The notes below the pieces were generated by a model. The model was not told the DNA's origin, searched no databases, and saw nothing but the letters and a program-made list of their open reading frames with translations. The position numbers and the translations under genes were made by a program. A DNA stretch of 64,000 bases. Source: Dichotomocladium elegans. Its lineage: Eukaryota > Mucoromycota > Mucoromycetes > Mucorales > Lichtheimiaceae. This document shows positions 32,500 to 43,336 of this stretch, piece by piece (the stretch's first letter is position 1; each line of letters opens with the position of its first letter). Where the stretch lies: positions 62,001 to 126,000 of the forward strand of contig JAIXMN010000023.1 of the NCBI GenBank assembly GCA_025716815.1. The letters run 5' to 3'.

Positions 32500-35150
32500 A
32501 AATTGTAGCCATATTGACGAGTTTTATCCAAATTCTAATGTCAATGCGCTGCGAGTACGCAGTAAGATTCAAAAAAAAATCCCCGGAGTACTTGTGGTAT
32601 TATTTACTTCCTAATAAACCGCAATTCCAAAGGTCCATAACAAAGCCTGGTAATATATTGAATCATATTCCGCAAACCTTAACGCAAATGACCTTCGAAC
32701 GTTTTGAGAATAGTGAACCCAGGTCTACTGCGACACCGATGTACATCATTACCACTGTCATAACTCTAAATGTATCTGATTTTGATCACAAATTAAAGTT
32801 CATGGCTATTACCACTGATTTGCAATGCATACTCTATAGGGATCATATAACCAGCTGACACGTTAAAAGTAGATGGAAAAGAGATATCTGTCATCTAACG
32901 TTTTTTCTTGCTCGTCTGCGTCCATTAATGCAAAACTTATTTACGTTAGATCCGGTAACACATTAAAGTTATGGGTCGTGCTTGTGTGGTTTTTGTAGAA
33001 TGATGACCTATCTTGGCGCAAAGAGTATTTTCTAGAATGAATCACAATAGGCACATGATTAGACTTTTCTCAAAGCGGTTAATAAAGATATTACGCTTCC
33101 AATGTAAACAGAATAGTTTACGCATAAAAGATACTGTTTACATCGGGATCTATAATACCAGAATCAAACGACGATACATTCTCATGCGGGGCCTGAAGAA
33201 TGAGATATTCTTGTGCACGGTCCAAATCCATCGGGTGTGTATTGCAAAAGAAGATTTGTGGCCATGCACGAGTTTACACAACGTACATACAGAGTGCAGT
33301 AGTCCGTTAACTTAAGGCGTACTACTCGTAAATATTCTATGCCCACTTAAAAAAACTCAAATTATGTTAAATTTCCATTGCTCTGTTGACAAATGGTCTA
33401 TTGGCATTTATTAATGTTCCAGTAATTGAAAAACGGCATACACTGTTAGGAAACCACATTGCCGTATGGCTTAAGGTTTGTCTGTCCTCCAGAGCACATG
33501 AATTAGAAATAGGATGCTGCTTCTCAACTTTATTACCCAGCTAGGAAGCATGGCTTTATTAGGTAATACATAATCTATGTCTCCAGTCAAATGCATAGGA
33601 TAGGAGAGAATGTTTATAAAAAGACGGTGGTTTCCTCCTTGCCAACAAGGACTCCTTTCTCGTTCACTCTATCTCCGCCACTACATAACACCAAGAAACA
33701 CAAGATGGATTGCGGTATCTTTAATGCTTTTTTCAGAAAACGACATACTCATGGCAGAACACATACCAAAGACGAAGTGCAGCACACTGCTCCTCAAGTT
33801 TCCGATATAGAATCCGAGAGACAAGAAAATTCCCAGGGTTACGGCGAAAGTGGCAGGAAGTATCATAACCGCCCAGATGTCGCATATATTTTGCCAGACG
33901 ATGAAAGAGGTACATTACATATGTTTAAAACCTCTAAATCAAGGAGATACGGTGTATACACAAACTCTAACGATAAAGTATACTCTCAGAGAATGACCGC
34001 GTTCATTTGCAGCACTGGCTGATGAAAGAGACGTTTGGTGGCAATTTCTCTGCCCCTGTTGCTGAGATGCTTGATAAAGGGATCATTGTACAGGATTCAG
34101 GCTGCGGTACGTATATTCATTTCTATGGCCTTATATTGGAGAGCATGAAGGGGATTTTTTCACGGATACTAACCTTATTGTGAAACACAAAGGGCCCGGC
34201 ACTTGGACTCTAGAAATGGCAACAGATTTTCCACGATCCACATTCATTGGTACCGATGTGTCTGCCAGATTCCCAGAAGCTATCAAGCCTAGCAACTGTC
34301 AGTTTCAGGTTCATAATCTGTTGAACCAGGGTGTCCTTCCTGAAAACCACTTTGGTTACATACACCAACGGTTTCTTATCCTGGCTATCTTGGAGAAGGA
34401 CTGGGAAAGCGTGAGTGATATGGATGATTTCTAGAACTATCCCAAGTAATCGGTATACTCTCCTGACTTGAAATAATAACGACGTAGGTAATCAAAGAGC
34501 ATGTGCGTACATTGGCTCCAGGCGGTTGGCTCGAATGTATGGAGGTAAGCAGTGACTGAATTTAAAATAAGCACTATGATCACCATGACTTGCGCTGATG
34601 ACGGGGAATTTAGCTTCCAGTGTATCGTGCACATAATTCCGGGCCAAAATATGAAGTCCTGTCTTCTGCGTGTAAGTGTTATTGCAACTGCATACACTAT
34701 TAAAACGAATAAAATGCTAAAATCGGTATATATTCACAGTTAATGCTGTTTGTAAGATCAAGGGTCTTGACGCAAAAATCCCAGATCATCTGGAGGAGTT
34801 GTTCAAGCGTGCCGGTCTTGTTAATATTGGAATCAGAGAAGCGGATGGTCCTATGAATGAAGAGACTCAATATGGCAGAGCCGCATGGTAAAAAATAATT
34901 CCACGAATGACTGGATATAAATTCTAACTCTATGTGTACCAGGGAAGATTTTCGAGAAGCACTAACCGCACTCAAGCCCTTTGTCGTCAAAGCAAACCCT
35001 GAATTGCAGGACGATGAAAAATTTCAACAACTCATGCAGGATTGCCTTAAAGAGTTTATCGAACTTGGCACAGCGCAGATCTTCTACCGCATTTGGGGTC
35101 AGAAACCATTAGAATCTTGAGGAGGACTGGATAAGTGCTTCCTCTGTTGT
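32500..35150 (+). repeat. Direct duplication, unit 2 (methyltransferase D plus upstream DNA)
   Basis: Counterpart of unit 1. Between them lie about 4.2 kb holding relic G and the MITE, neither of which is inside the shared sequence. The stretch from the ATAGGAGAGAATGTTTATA word to the middle of the gene is almost unchanged; the regions upstream and near the 3' end are more diverged. Confidence 0.8.
33705..35120 (+). CDS. Class I SAM-dependent methyltransferase, copy D
   Basis: ATG at 33,705. Exon 1 looks identical to copy C (MDCGIFNAFFRKRHTHGRTH and on to ILPDDERG). Exon 2 keeps MLDKGIIVQDSGCG and the SAM loop continues as GPGTWTLEMATDFP. Small differences follow, such as NLLNQGVLPENHFGYIHQRF where copy C has NLINQGFFAENHFGYIHQRF. 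The C-terminal part has drifted more: LDAKIPDHLEELFKRAGLVN, EDFREALTALKPFVVKANPE and YRIWGQKPLES. No lesion is visible. Concentrated change at the 3' end against near-identity at the 5' end suggests gene conversion over the first half, or a mosaic; this is inference. Confidence 0.82.
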
Positions 35151-36716
35151 ATCACATCATGCCTGTGTATTCAACAGCGAAAATAAACCAATAAAATTTG
35201 TTGACTTCAAAAAGCTTCTTACATGCCCATCGATAGTCTTCTTCCCTGGTAGTTCTAACCAAAAACATTCCATCTAAACAATTAGTCTCTACGTACTAAA
35301 TTTCTTCTTTTTCAAACTACTACGTATCTCTTATTTGAAAGGAACAGGTTCTCCAAAACTTCAAGAGACATTTGAAGGGTTTGGTAGAAACGATGGCCAT
35401 CGAATAATTTGAAAATACTTCGCTTCATAGCTATACTTTATTTACACCTAATGTAGAATGTACAGACGCCTTGTCCAACAAAGATGCGCCTGCTATGACA
35501 GATTTACGTACGACAAAGCAACTGTGGTGATAATGACGATTTCCGTTGCTAGATTGTATGTGCAAATTGATATAAAAACCGCTATAATTTATATTCTCTA
35601 GCTACGGTATTTAGTTTGCGCCCATCTACACCAGAAAGCATATTATAGCTCCTTCAGTATATTCAACGCTTAGCGTGACAGAACGGTTCTATGAGTTGCG
35701 TGTGATCATTCTATATCATCTTAAGCTGAAATTAAGAGATTGTTTTACTGCACCTCAAGAACCCGATAAGCCACACAAGCTCTTCGGCTTCGGCGTTTTC
35801 CTGATTGCATTGATCCAATAAGCACTAGCAGAAATGATCGCGTTCGAGTGGGAATCACTTCAACCTATTAGTGGCCCAGGAAACAATGGTTGCATTCTAT
35901 TATAGTGAGGCAACTTTCATAATACAACAAAGGACATTTTTAGACCAGCCTCTTATGTTTAATACTGCTCCAGAAAAGTGATTATGAAGATTGCAGTCTC
36001 ATTCATAGCCCGTTGCGCACGACAGAAGAGCATGTATATCCCTCAAGAGTTCCTTTATCGCTCCAGACCTCGGATGGACATACTGAGTTTTCATAATCGG
36101 TTCTAATACGTGTCGGAAATAAGACTTACACGCACATGAATCCGTACCCATTACAGTTTTATGCATTAGACGCTCCAACTGGAGATAAGAGATTAATCCC
36201 AGGAAACGTACTAAATATGATATATTCATAGCAACATCGCGCATGACTATTCCAATGCCAGCCGCAAATGATGTTCTGAAATATGATCTTCTGCATGGAA
36301 CAATTGCCTTACCGCTTTGCAGATGGTTAAGTATTTACTACAATGCTGTACTTTAACAAATACCACACATATGAGAGCCCTATCGGGTTCTATCAATACC
36401 ACATTTTCGTCAATCCGGACGATATATTGATGATACTAGGAGGGTGCGATAACGCTGTCTTAATGATGTATGATAGCTGTGATTACGACCTGGCAGCCGA
36501 TGTACAGTACATCATAGCGTCTTATGCTGTATCATTACAATAAAAACCGCTAAGAGCATGGCATAATTCCTGTTAAATTGTGTAAATACAATTAGACATT
36601 TGTAGTTTTATAGGAAATCAGCGCGCTAGGTCGTGCACGTTATATACGCATATAAAGTAAAATAAGATGTCGCATAAAAACAAAAAATTTGTCGTATGGG
36701 CCAAAAAAGACTAAAG
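35121..36716. other. Intergenic AT-rich stretch between methyltransferase D and Tc1 copy B
   Basis: No supported gene. Two small open frames, minus 35,999-36,244 and plus 36,343-36,543, have unbiased composition and no recognisable domain. Confidence 0.4.
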
Positions 36717-38450
36717 ACATACCCGTTAGTCAACAGAGAATACCAACCCCTTTCTTACTCTTTAACTTACCCCGAAGGTAGCTAACTATGCGCCGTGGCA
36801 ACCGGCACAGAAGAAAGAGGAAAGGAATGACTCTGAGCTTTTGAGCGTCAACGACGGATGCGGTGGCGTAAGGGTCGGAGGAAGGGACGAGGAGGGACGA
36901 CTACGGACCAATGACAATATCGCCGGCAGAAGCAGCGTGGAAGCAACGGAAGAAGCAGACGAGAACAAAAGCGCCTCGACGAAGCCATGGTGAGAAACCT
37001 GCGCGGGTGCAGCCAAACCACAGCCCCACCCAACGCCCATATCCTTTTCTCTCGAGGCACTTGAGTTAGGCTGATATCGTTATCTGCAAAGGATCTGGAA
37101 TATTAAAAGATTTTAGAATGGAGCAAGAGTAATCTATTGCGTTATACTTTGCTCTTGACAACTGACCAAACCTCCTCAATCAGATTGAGTTCAGGCGAGT
37201 ATCGTGGAAGATAAGCAGATCGATATCCTCGAGACACGATGTATTTAGAGATACCCTCAGCCTTATGGATAGGTGCATTATCCATTACCAAAGATTGGCC
37301 ATTCGTAGGTTCATATTTATTCATCTCGTCCATCATGGCCTTTAGGAAGCTGAGATAATGTCCGGCTACAGTTTCTCTGCTCGTAACTTCAGATTGACCT
37401 GCCCTCTCTTTCTTTTCTTGGTGGTTGTGGGAGTCTCAAGCTACATTTAATGATGCCTGATGCTGAGATTGCTCCCAAGATTGTGGTTGTCTTTGCTCTT
37501 ATCTTTGGTCTTGTGACCACTGCATGAGTCCCTTTCTTGGACCATGTCATGCTGCCTTTCATATTAAGATGAAATCCAGACTCATCAAGGAAAACGCAGT
37601 TTTTTCTAAAGTCAATGTCGGTCCTGTCCCATTTGCACACCCAGTCAAGGCGTTCTTGGATCTTCGCAGCGCTATTCCTGTCTACAGCCTGAAACCGAGA
37701 CACTTTCAATGAAAACTTGCATTCTCTTTTCATAAATCGATGGAGCGTTGTTTTAGATACTTTGAGATCCTCAGATCTTTGGAGCAGTTGCTCCATCAGC
37801 TGATCTGGGATAATGGATGGATTCTCATCAACATGTCTCAAATAACGCTCTTATACTGTTCATTGAGAATACTCAAACGACACTCGCGTTAGGTTTCTTA
37901 AAGATTCTGTCGAATCATTCTCGTACTGTAATGTCCATCGCCAGGCTGAACGAGCATGCATTCCTAGCTGTTTGCAGCAGCTGATGCACTCGACTTTGTC
38001 TTGGTCAGTGCACGCTGTGTATTGCGCTTGATCCCCGCTTCTTTCATCCGAATGTCTCCGTCCTTTCGCTTTGGAATGTGCGTGGTGGTAAGATCAGAGT
38101 TATCTTTTCAAGATATGCTACGTAGATATTTAATGCGAGAATAAACGGATTGGAAAGTACATTTCTTTATCAACAACGTAGTCCATCGGTTCAGGACAGC
38201 CACGCTCATCAACGACATGATCTTAACCATCTTCGTAAAAAAAATAGATTGTCCATTTCGGAATGTAAAAGTGTATAAAAGAGAAAGAGTCAAAAGGATG
38301 AATTTTTATAGAGATGGGTTTGCTAAGCGACATCTTCCCGCGTATCCATGTGACATCCGATTTGTCATTATGCGTATTCTGAGCGAAACGTGGTTTTATT
38401 TTTGGGATCCTGCGACTTCAGAACTGGCAGGGTGCGACTTTGATTTGAAA
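36717..38450 (-). mobile_element. Tc1-like DNA transposon, copy B
   Basis: Same organisation as copy A: left edge CGTTAGTCAACAGAGAA, CTTACCCCGAAGGTAGCTA, a purine-rich segment, then the transposase on the minus strand. It runs further right than copy A in recognisable sequence: 38,160-38,440 also matches relic C (ATCAACGACATGA, GCGACATCTTCCGC-like words, and CCTGCGACTTCAGAACTGGCAG against a similar word near 7,150). That extended part encodes the N-terminal leader of the transposase. Confidence 0.75.
37142..38240 (-). pseudogene. Tc1-like (DD34E) transposase, frameshifted, copy B
   Basis: The leader reads DHVVDERGCPEPMDYVVDKE. The body reads RHVDENPSIIPDQLMEQLLQ, FRKNCVFLDESGFHLNMKGS (first Asp), SLVMDNAPIHKAEGISKYIV (second Asp) and SPELNLIEEVWSVVKSKV (Glu), with the Tc1 spacing of 34. 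Catalytic residues are all kept, but the gene is broken at the same two places as copy A (before RHVDENPSI near 37,838, and after SLRLPQPPRKERE near 37,406). Confidence 0.85.
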
Positions 38451-38867
38451 AATAATGTATAAATAATGAACACCAGCAGTTCTTACCAAAAATGGAGATA
38501 GCAGCTCGACTTGGTTTTTTCCCGGCTCTGCGTTACTTATATCTTTCCCTTTCCCGATCTCATAACGCAAACATGTCAAATTTCATTCACGTAAAAACGA
38601 CACAGTTACTTACAACATATATATACTTTAAACAGAAGAGTACACTCATACTTCGGCGAGTACATATCATCGTATTTTGTTCATGTTACACATCTGCATC
38701 ACATTGGGGCTTAGTTGACGGATATCGCCGAATAATTACATCCATTCTACATGTCGCCAATTACTCACTGTTCTTTTTCTTTATCCTCACTAGGGAAGAG
38801 GCGATATGAGCAAGGGTACCTGCAAAAAATCTCATTTGATAATAATGAAACGCTCATAGCTAATTTC
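38451..38867. other. Gap between Tc1 copy B and the microsatellite
   Basis: About 420 bases with no recognisable gene. This is where the missing 5' end of methyltransferase E would be expected; no matching exon 1 was found. Confidence 0.4.
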
Positions 38868-38930
38868 AAATACATATAATATATACGTACATACGCACAC
38901 ATACACACACACACATATATATATATATAA
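38868..38930. repeat. CA/TA dinucleotide microsatellite
   Basis: A run of CACACACACACA followed by TATATATATATA within ATACATATAATATATACG-type DNA, directly before the first recognisable codons of methyltransferase E. Confidence 0.85.
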
Positions 38931-38939
38931 AGAGCAAAC

Positions 38940-40249
38940 GCAGGATGGACATGTCCGAGATTGCTCTCCCGGAGAAATAGAAAATATTTATGACAACGGA
39001 AGACGCTATCTAAACCGCACCGACGTTGCTCATGTTTTACCGAACGATGAGAGAGGTACACCGGTAGATATAATGTGCTGTGATATCATGCAACAAGGTG
39101 AAATTGATATAACGAGTTTTACGACTACTTAGACGATGATCGTGCTCATGTACAGCACTGGATTATCAAGATTGCTTTTAATGGCAATTTTTCTGCGCCA
39201 ATTACTGATGAGCTTAATAGAGGCATCATCGTCCAAGACGCTGGCTGTGGTACATAGACCTTGAAAACGAGCCAAACTATGATACTCATAATACTCCCTT
39301 TTCATTTGGCGCACACAGGAGCTGGTACATGGACGTTGGAAATGGCATCGGATTTTCCACAATCAACATTCATCGGTACCGATTTGTCACCACGATTCCC
39401 TGAAGCAGTCAAACCTAGAAACTCGCAGTTCCGTATTCATAACCTTCTGGATGAAGGGTCAACTCCCGAAAATTATTTCAACTATATCCATCAGCGCTTG
39501 CTTATATTGAGCTTATTCAAAAACGATTGGGAGAAGGTTAGCAAAACGACTGAAAATTGAGTGAGAACTGCAGAAGATAATCTCCGTTTTCTATTAAACA
39601 AAGACGATACGAGAACATGTGCGTACTCTTGCGCCGGGCGGATGGCTCGAATGTATGGAGGTTGGTAATATCCTTAAATACTATGTTTTTGTAACCTATG
39701 ATGACCTGTAAATATTTTACATGATAGATACCTTTCTACCGTGCCGATAATCCTGGTCCCAACCATGCTGTTTTGGTCAAAGCGTGTAAGATGCAGCTGT
39801 CCTACTTCAAAATCTGATAAACGGCTAAGAAAAACTGTGCGCGTAGGGAATATGATGTGTGAATCTAAAGGGCTCTATTTGGAAATTCCGGATCATTTGG
39901 AAGCCATGTTCGCAAGGGCCGGACTTGTGAATATCGGACGTAAAGATGTTGGAATTCCAATGAACCACCACACACAAAAAGGAAAACTCGGATGGTAAGA
40001 AAATTATTAATGTTTATGGGAAACGGTGTATACATATGCTCAGCCGATGCCTTAATTAGGGAAGATTTCCGAGAAAGCTTTCTCGCTCTTAAGCCGCACA
40101 TTGGAAAGGCGATCCCGGAACTAGATAATGATGCGAGATACAATGAGTTCTTGCAAGACTGTCTTAAAGAGGCCACTGAACTTTGCACGCGCTATATATT
40201 TACTCGCGTTTGGGGCCAGAAACCATTAAGAATAGAAGAGCCCCACTAA
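38940..40249 (+). CDS. Class I SAM-dependent methyltransferase, copy E (5' end unclear)
   Basis: The first recognisable coding part is NGRRYLNRTDVAHVLPNDER near 38,990. Upstream, the frame runs open into the CA/TA microsatellite with no ATG, so the start exon is either separated by an intron or lost. After that the gene looks sound: VQHWIIKIAFNGNFSAPITD, GIIVQDAGCG, intron, GAGTWTLEMASDFPQSTFIG, TDLSPRFPEAVKPRNSQFRI, YIHQRLLILSLFKNDWEK, IREHVRTLAPGGWLECME, LYLEIPDHLEAMFARAGLVN and RVWGQKPLRIEEPH before the stop at 40,249. GAGTW replaces GPGTW in the SAM loop. It is more distant from C and D than they are from each other. Confidence 0.75.
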
Positions 40250-40612
40250 ATAAAAACATCTGAGATAACAATGCATAGAAACAGATGAGCTGCAGAATTG
40301 CACAGTGGAAGATGAAAGTTTACACAATCCCAATTTCCTCAATGATGACACCAAAAGCAAGAAACATATATTCTAAGCCAAGAAGTTTATACTCTTCAGA
40401 AACAGTTAATTGGTATTCAATTGGCGAAAGAGGTGGGTCGTAACATAAAAAAAAAGATGGAAACAAGACTGGTACATGTACACGCTTTGTAAAAAAAAAA
40501 AAAAGGAAAAAAGGGGAAGAATAGGGCTGATCGTTGTTTGATATGATGGAGTGGCAATGATGATAAGTTGCGGATTTGCTATAATGTTTAGTAATGATAT
40601 GGTAATGAAGAA
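40250..40612. other. Convergent 3' region between methyltransferase E and MUB1
   Basis: The two genes end towards each other across about 360 bases. It holds A-runs, including a run of about 17 A at 40,490-40,506, and no gene. Confidence 0.5.
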
Positions 40613-41044
40613 TTAGTCCATTTCCATCAGCTCTTGTAAAATGCCATTGTTTTCAGGGGCATCTGGCTCTACTTCTGTAGATGAGCCGGATGGGACATTA
40701 TGTGAAGAACGCGAGTTGCGGCGTCGTCGGTCACTAGCAAGAAGGCCCGAAGATGAGCTGCCCTCACTTGTGGGGGGAGATGCGGTATCATTGCGATTTT
40801 CTGTTGATGTAGCTGCGGTACTACTAGTAGTAGTGGTGTCAGTGAAATTCAAAATGCTGTGACGGTGATGAAGGTGACGATGACGAGGCTGGGGAGATTC
40901 AGGGTTGTCAGTGTTTGCTGTATCAACCAAGTTGCTTTGGCGCTCGTCGATGGAGATCGGCAGTACATCGGTTGCTGCACCATGAAGTGGTACAGTTTGG
41001 GGGACTGTTGCCTGGGGAGCAACGACGCCGCCTCCTCCATCATT

Positions 41045-41078
<34 letters not shown>

Positions 41079-42364
41079 GCTGCCGCTGCCGCGGTGTGTG
41101 TATCTGATGTCGCTGGGGGAGGGTGGCCTGAATGCTGCCGCTCGACACACCACCAGCGGTGTCCTTCAGCCCATGCCTTTGACTGGCATTCTTTGGAGCA
41201 ATACTTTGCTTTGCGACTGGATGAATATAGAAGAACCATTGTATTAACATAATCGCAATCCTGCAAAGGCAGATTTATGAGCAGATCGCGCCATTCCCCC
41301 ACTTACCATCGACGGCACTTTGCAAATTCACGGGGGAACCTCTCCCACTTGCCACAATGCATATATGCACACTGCCTTATTCCTCCTCGTGACTCATCCT
41401 TTCGACAAGCATTACGCATGATAACGCCAGCCCAGTAGATGATCGTAGCAGGATGAAAACGGTGCGTGAATTTTTCAACCACAGAAAAAACATTCTTTTG
41501 GTGGTCTTTGTGAAAAGACTCACGGATATGAGGATATTTCGACAGATACGCCAAGAGCTGCAGGGAATAAAGTACGTCATCTTCCCTATGGAGTATGCGC
41601 TCGGTGGAGAGTTTACTAAGCAGTGGGACGGTGTATAAAGAGGTATCGACATGCTTTGACTTCGGCTTGGGGGTTCGTGTCAAAAACGTACGTCTTTTTG
41701 GTATTGCAAACGGACGAGTGGTTTCTTGCTGTTCATTGTGCTCCAACGGCTGTTCTGGAGGGACAAAAAATCTCCGTGACGGAGTGATGGGCGTCGATCT
41801 TGACTGAGTGGGCGTACCAGACAAAGATAGAGCCATTGGTACGGATGGAACAACTGTTGTCGTAGTTGCTGTTGTTGTAGCAACAGCTGTAGTTGATGCC
41901 AGAGCGGTTGTTGTCTGCGATAGCTGAGGTTGATGGTGCTGATTATGATGTTTACGATCTTGTTCTTTGTCTGTCCTCGTCTGGTCCAGAGCCTTTATGA
42001 AATTCTCTAGAATAGCAAGTACTACATGAACGGCACCCGTCTCGACAACACGGTTGCGTATTGCCTCAGTACCGCGGACACCGACATTTACCACGCACTG
42101 AAAGGCAAGAGACCATTTCCAAAGCGATTGTTCGTCTGTGTTCTGGGTGCTTGCAAGAATTTTGACCAGGCGCTCCAATCCGCCATCAGCAGCTAAGATT
42201 TCCCGTATGCGAGGCGAAGTAGAAGTCATGTATACAAGGTGCGTGAGTGAATTGATGAGCGGAAGAGTCGCAGTGCAGTCAAGAGCTCGACGATCGTAGA
42301 GAGCAGATGAGATGACGACTGCAGCCCTGTTTTGCGCAGGAAAACTGTAATTAGGTTCGCGCAT
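40613..42364 (-). CDS. MUB1: MYND zinc-finger protein of the MUB1/samB family
   Basis: MUB1 in budding yeast works with the E3 ligase Ubr2 to ubiquitinate the proteasome transcription factor Rpn4; samB of Aspergillus acts in morphogenesis. Exon 1 (42,364 to 41,309, ATG at 42,364) begins MREPNYSFPAQNRAAVVISS and carries the armadillo-like N-terminal part, a Thr/Ala/Gln-rich linker and the opening of the MYND finger, CAYMHCGKWERFPREFAKCR. An intron (GTAAGT ... CATCCAG) splits a Cys codon and leads in frame to RKAKYCSKECQSKAWAEGHR and WWCVERQ, completing the C2-C2-C2-HC finger. A disordered tail with poly-Ala follows, ending in a short acidic stretch at 40,613. About 580 residues. The family assignment is strong; the biochemical role is by homology. 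Confidence 0.9.
41043..41094 (-). repeat. Coding trinucleotide repeat (poly-Ala) in MUB1
   Basis: About 16 GCN codons (GCA and GCG on the coding strand, seen as GCTGCTGCTGCTG on the plus strand) encode an uninterrupted alanine run between SDTHT and NDGGGG, in the disordered tail after the MYND finger. Confidence 0.9.
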
Positions 42365-43336
42365 GGTAATTGAGTATATAAAGAAGTTGGTATCAGCAAA
42401 AGTGGGGTGGACGAGTAAAAAGGGAAAAAAAGTTATGGGTCGATTGGAGAAAAAAAGGAGAGAGTGAGTTTGTGGTTTTCGTCAAACCTCCGACTTTGCT
42501 ATTTTTCTCTCTCTTTCTAGTTGCCTTGCTTGGGTCTAGCAGCCGAAGCGGGTTGGGATGGTTTCACATACAAATCGCTTCTGCCAATAAAATCATAGGT
42601 CATTTCATGACCTACTCTTTTAGGCAATTTCAGAATATCAATCGTCTTTACGAAATCGTTCTTTACATTCATATCCTTTTTAGTAGCCAATCGGTACGTT
42701 CAACCTTTCTCTTTGGGGATGAGGGGGATCGAAGGGGTGACTTAACTTAGTCCGCCGGGAACTAATCAACAATAAAATTGGGAGGGAAGCAACATGTCCA
42801 ACAGTGCCTGGGGCAATATTCCAAAGCTGTAGATAGCAAGCGTATCGAAATAGGTGTTTCCCTGTGTTCATCGTGCAACGACAACTGGCAGAATTGACAA
42901 TTACCGAATTGGATTCTTAATTCATTCAGTTTACTTTATTTCTCCATTCTACCGGACAAATCGCACCGCTGATTAGGCCTTGCCCCATTCTTTTGAACAA
43001 AGACGGCCTTGGAGAAAGCCGAAGCCTCCGTCCACACTTCAAGTATGGGGATTCATGGTGTTATCTATCCAGCTCATACGCGACTCCCCTCCCCCATCGT
43101 ATCTTGCCTTAACGGCTCGGCTAAATGGGAGCTAGCGAAGTCATGACCGCACGAAAGTCGGACCTGAGCCAGCTGCTGCGGCACTGCGAGTTGCACAGAA
43201 TGAGAGCCCTACCGCAGCACATCAGTGCACAATAAATACATATATATGTGTCGACTTTATCCGTGACGGTTGCTTGGACCGCATCAAACTCTTTTCCTTT
43301 TTTCCTTTACCCCCCCCCTTCGTTCTTTTGGTAACA
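42365..43336. promoter_or_regulatory. Divergent promoter region of MUB1 and EFL1
   Basis: The two start codons point away from each other across 970 bases. A TATA-like word (AATACATATATATG, about 43,233-43,246) lies some 95 bases before the EFL1 ATG, and a pyrimidine-rich stretch (TTTCCTTTTTTCCTTT, then CCCCCCCC) lies directly before it. A short open frame at 42,472-42,750 shows no domain. Confidence 0.5.

Noticed and set aside
32514..32858. 114-codon plus-strand frame in duplication unit 2
   Set aside because: No ATG-based gene model, not open in unit 1, and the better coding signal in unit 1 is on the other strand.
35999..36543. Two small frames between methyltransferase D and Tc1 copy B
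   Set aside because: Short, on opposite strands, no recognisable family.
43274..43336. EFL1 start further upstream
   Set aside because: The frame is open to 43,274 but contains no ATG there; the first in-frame ATG is at 43,337, followed by a normal family N-terminus.
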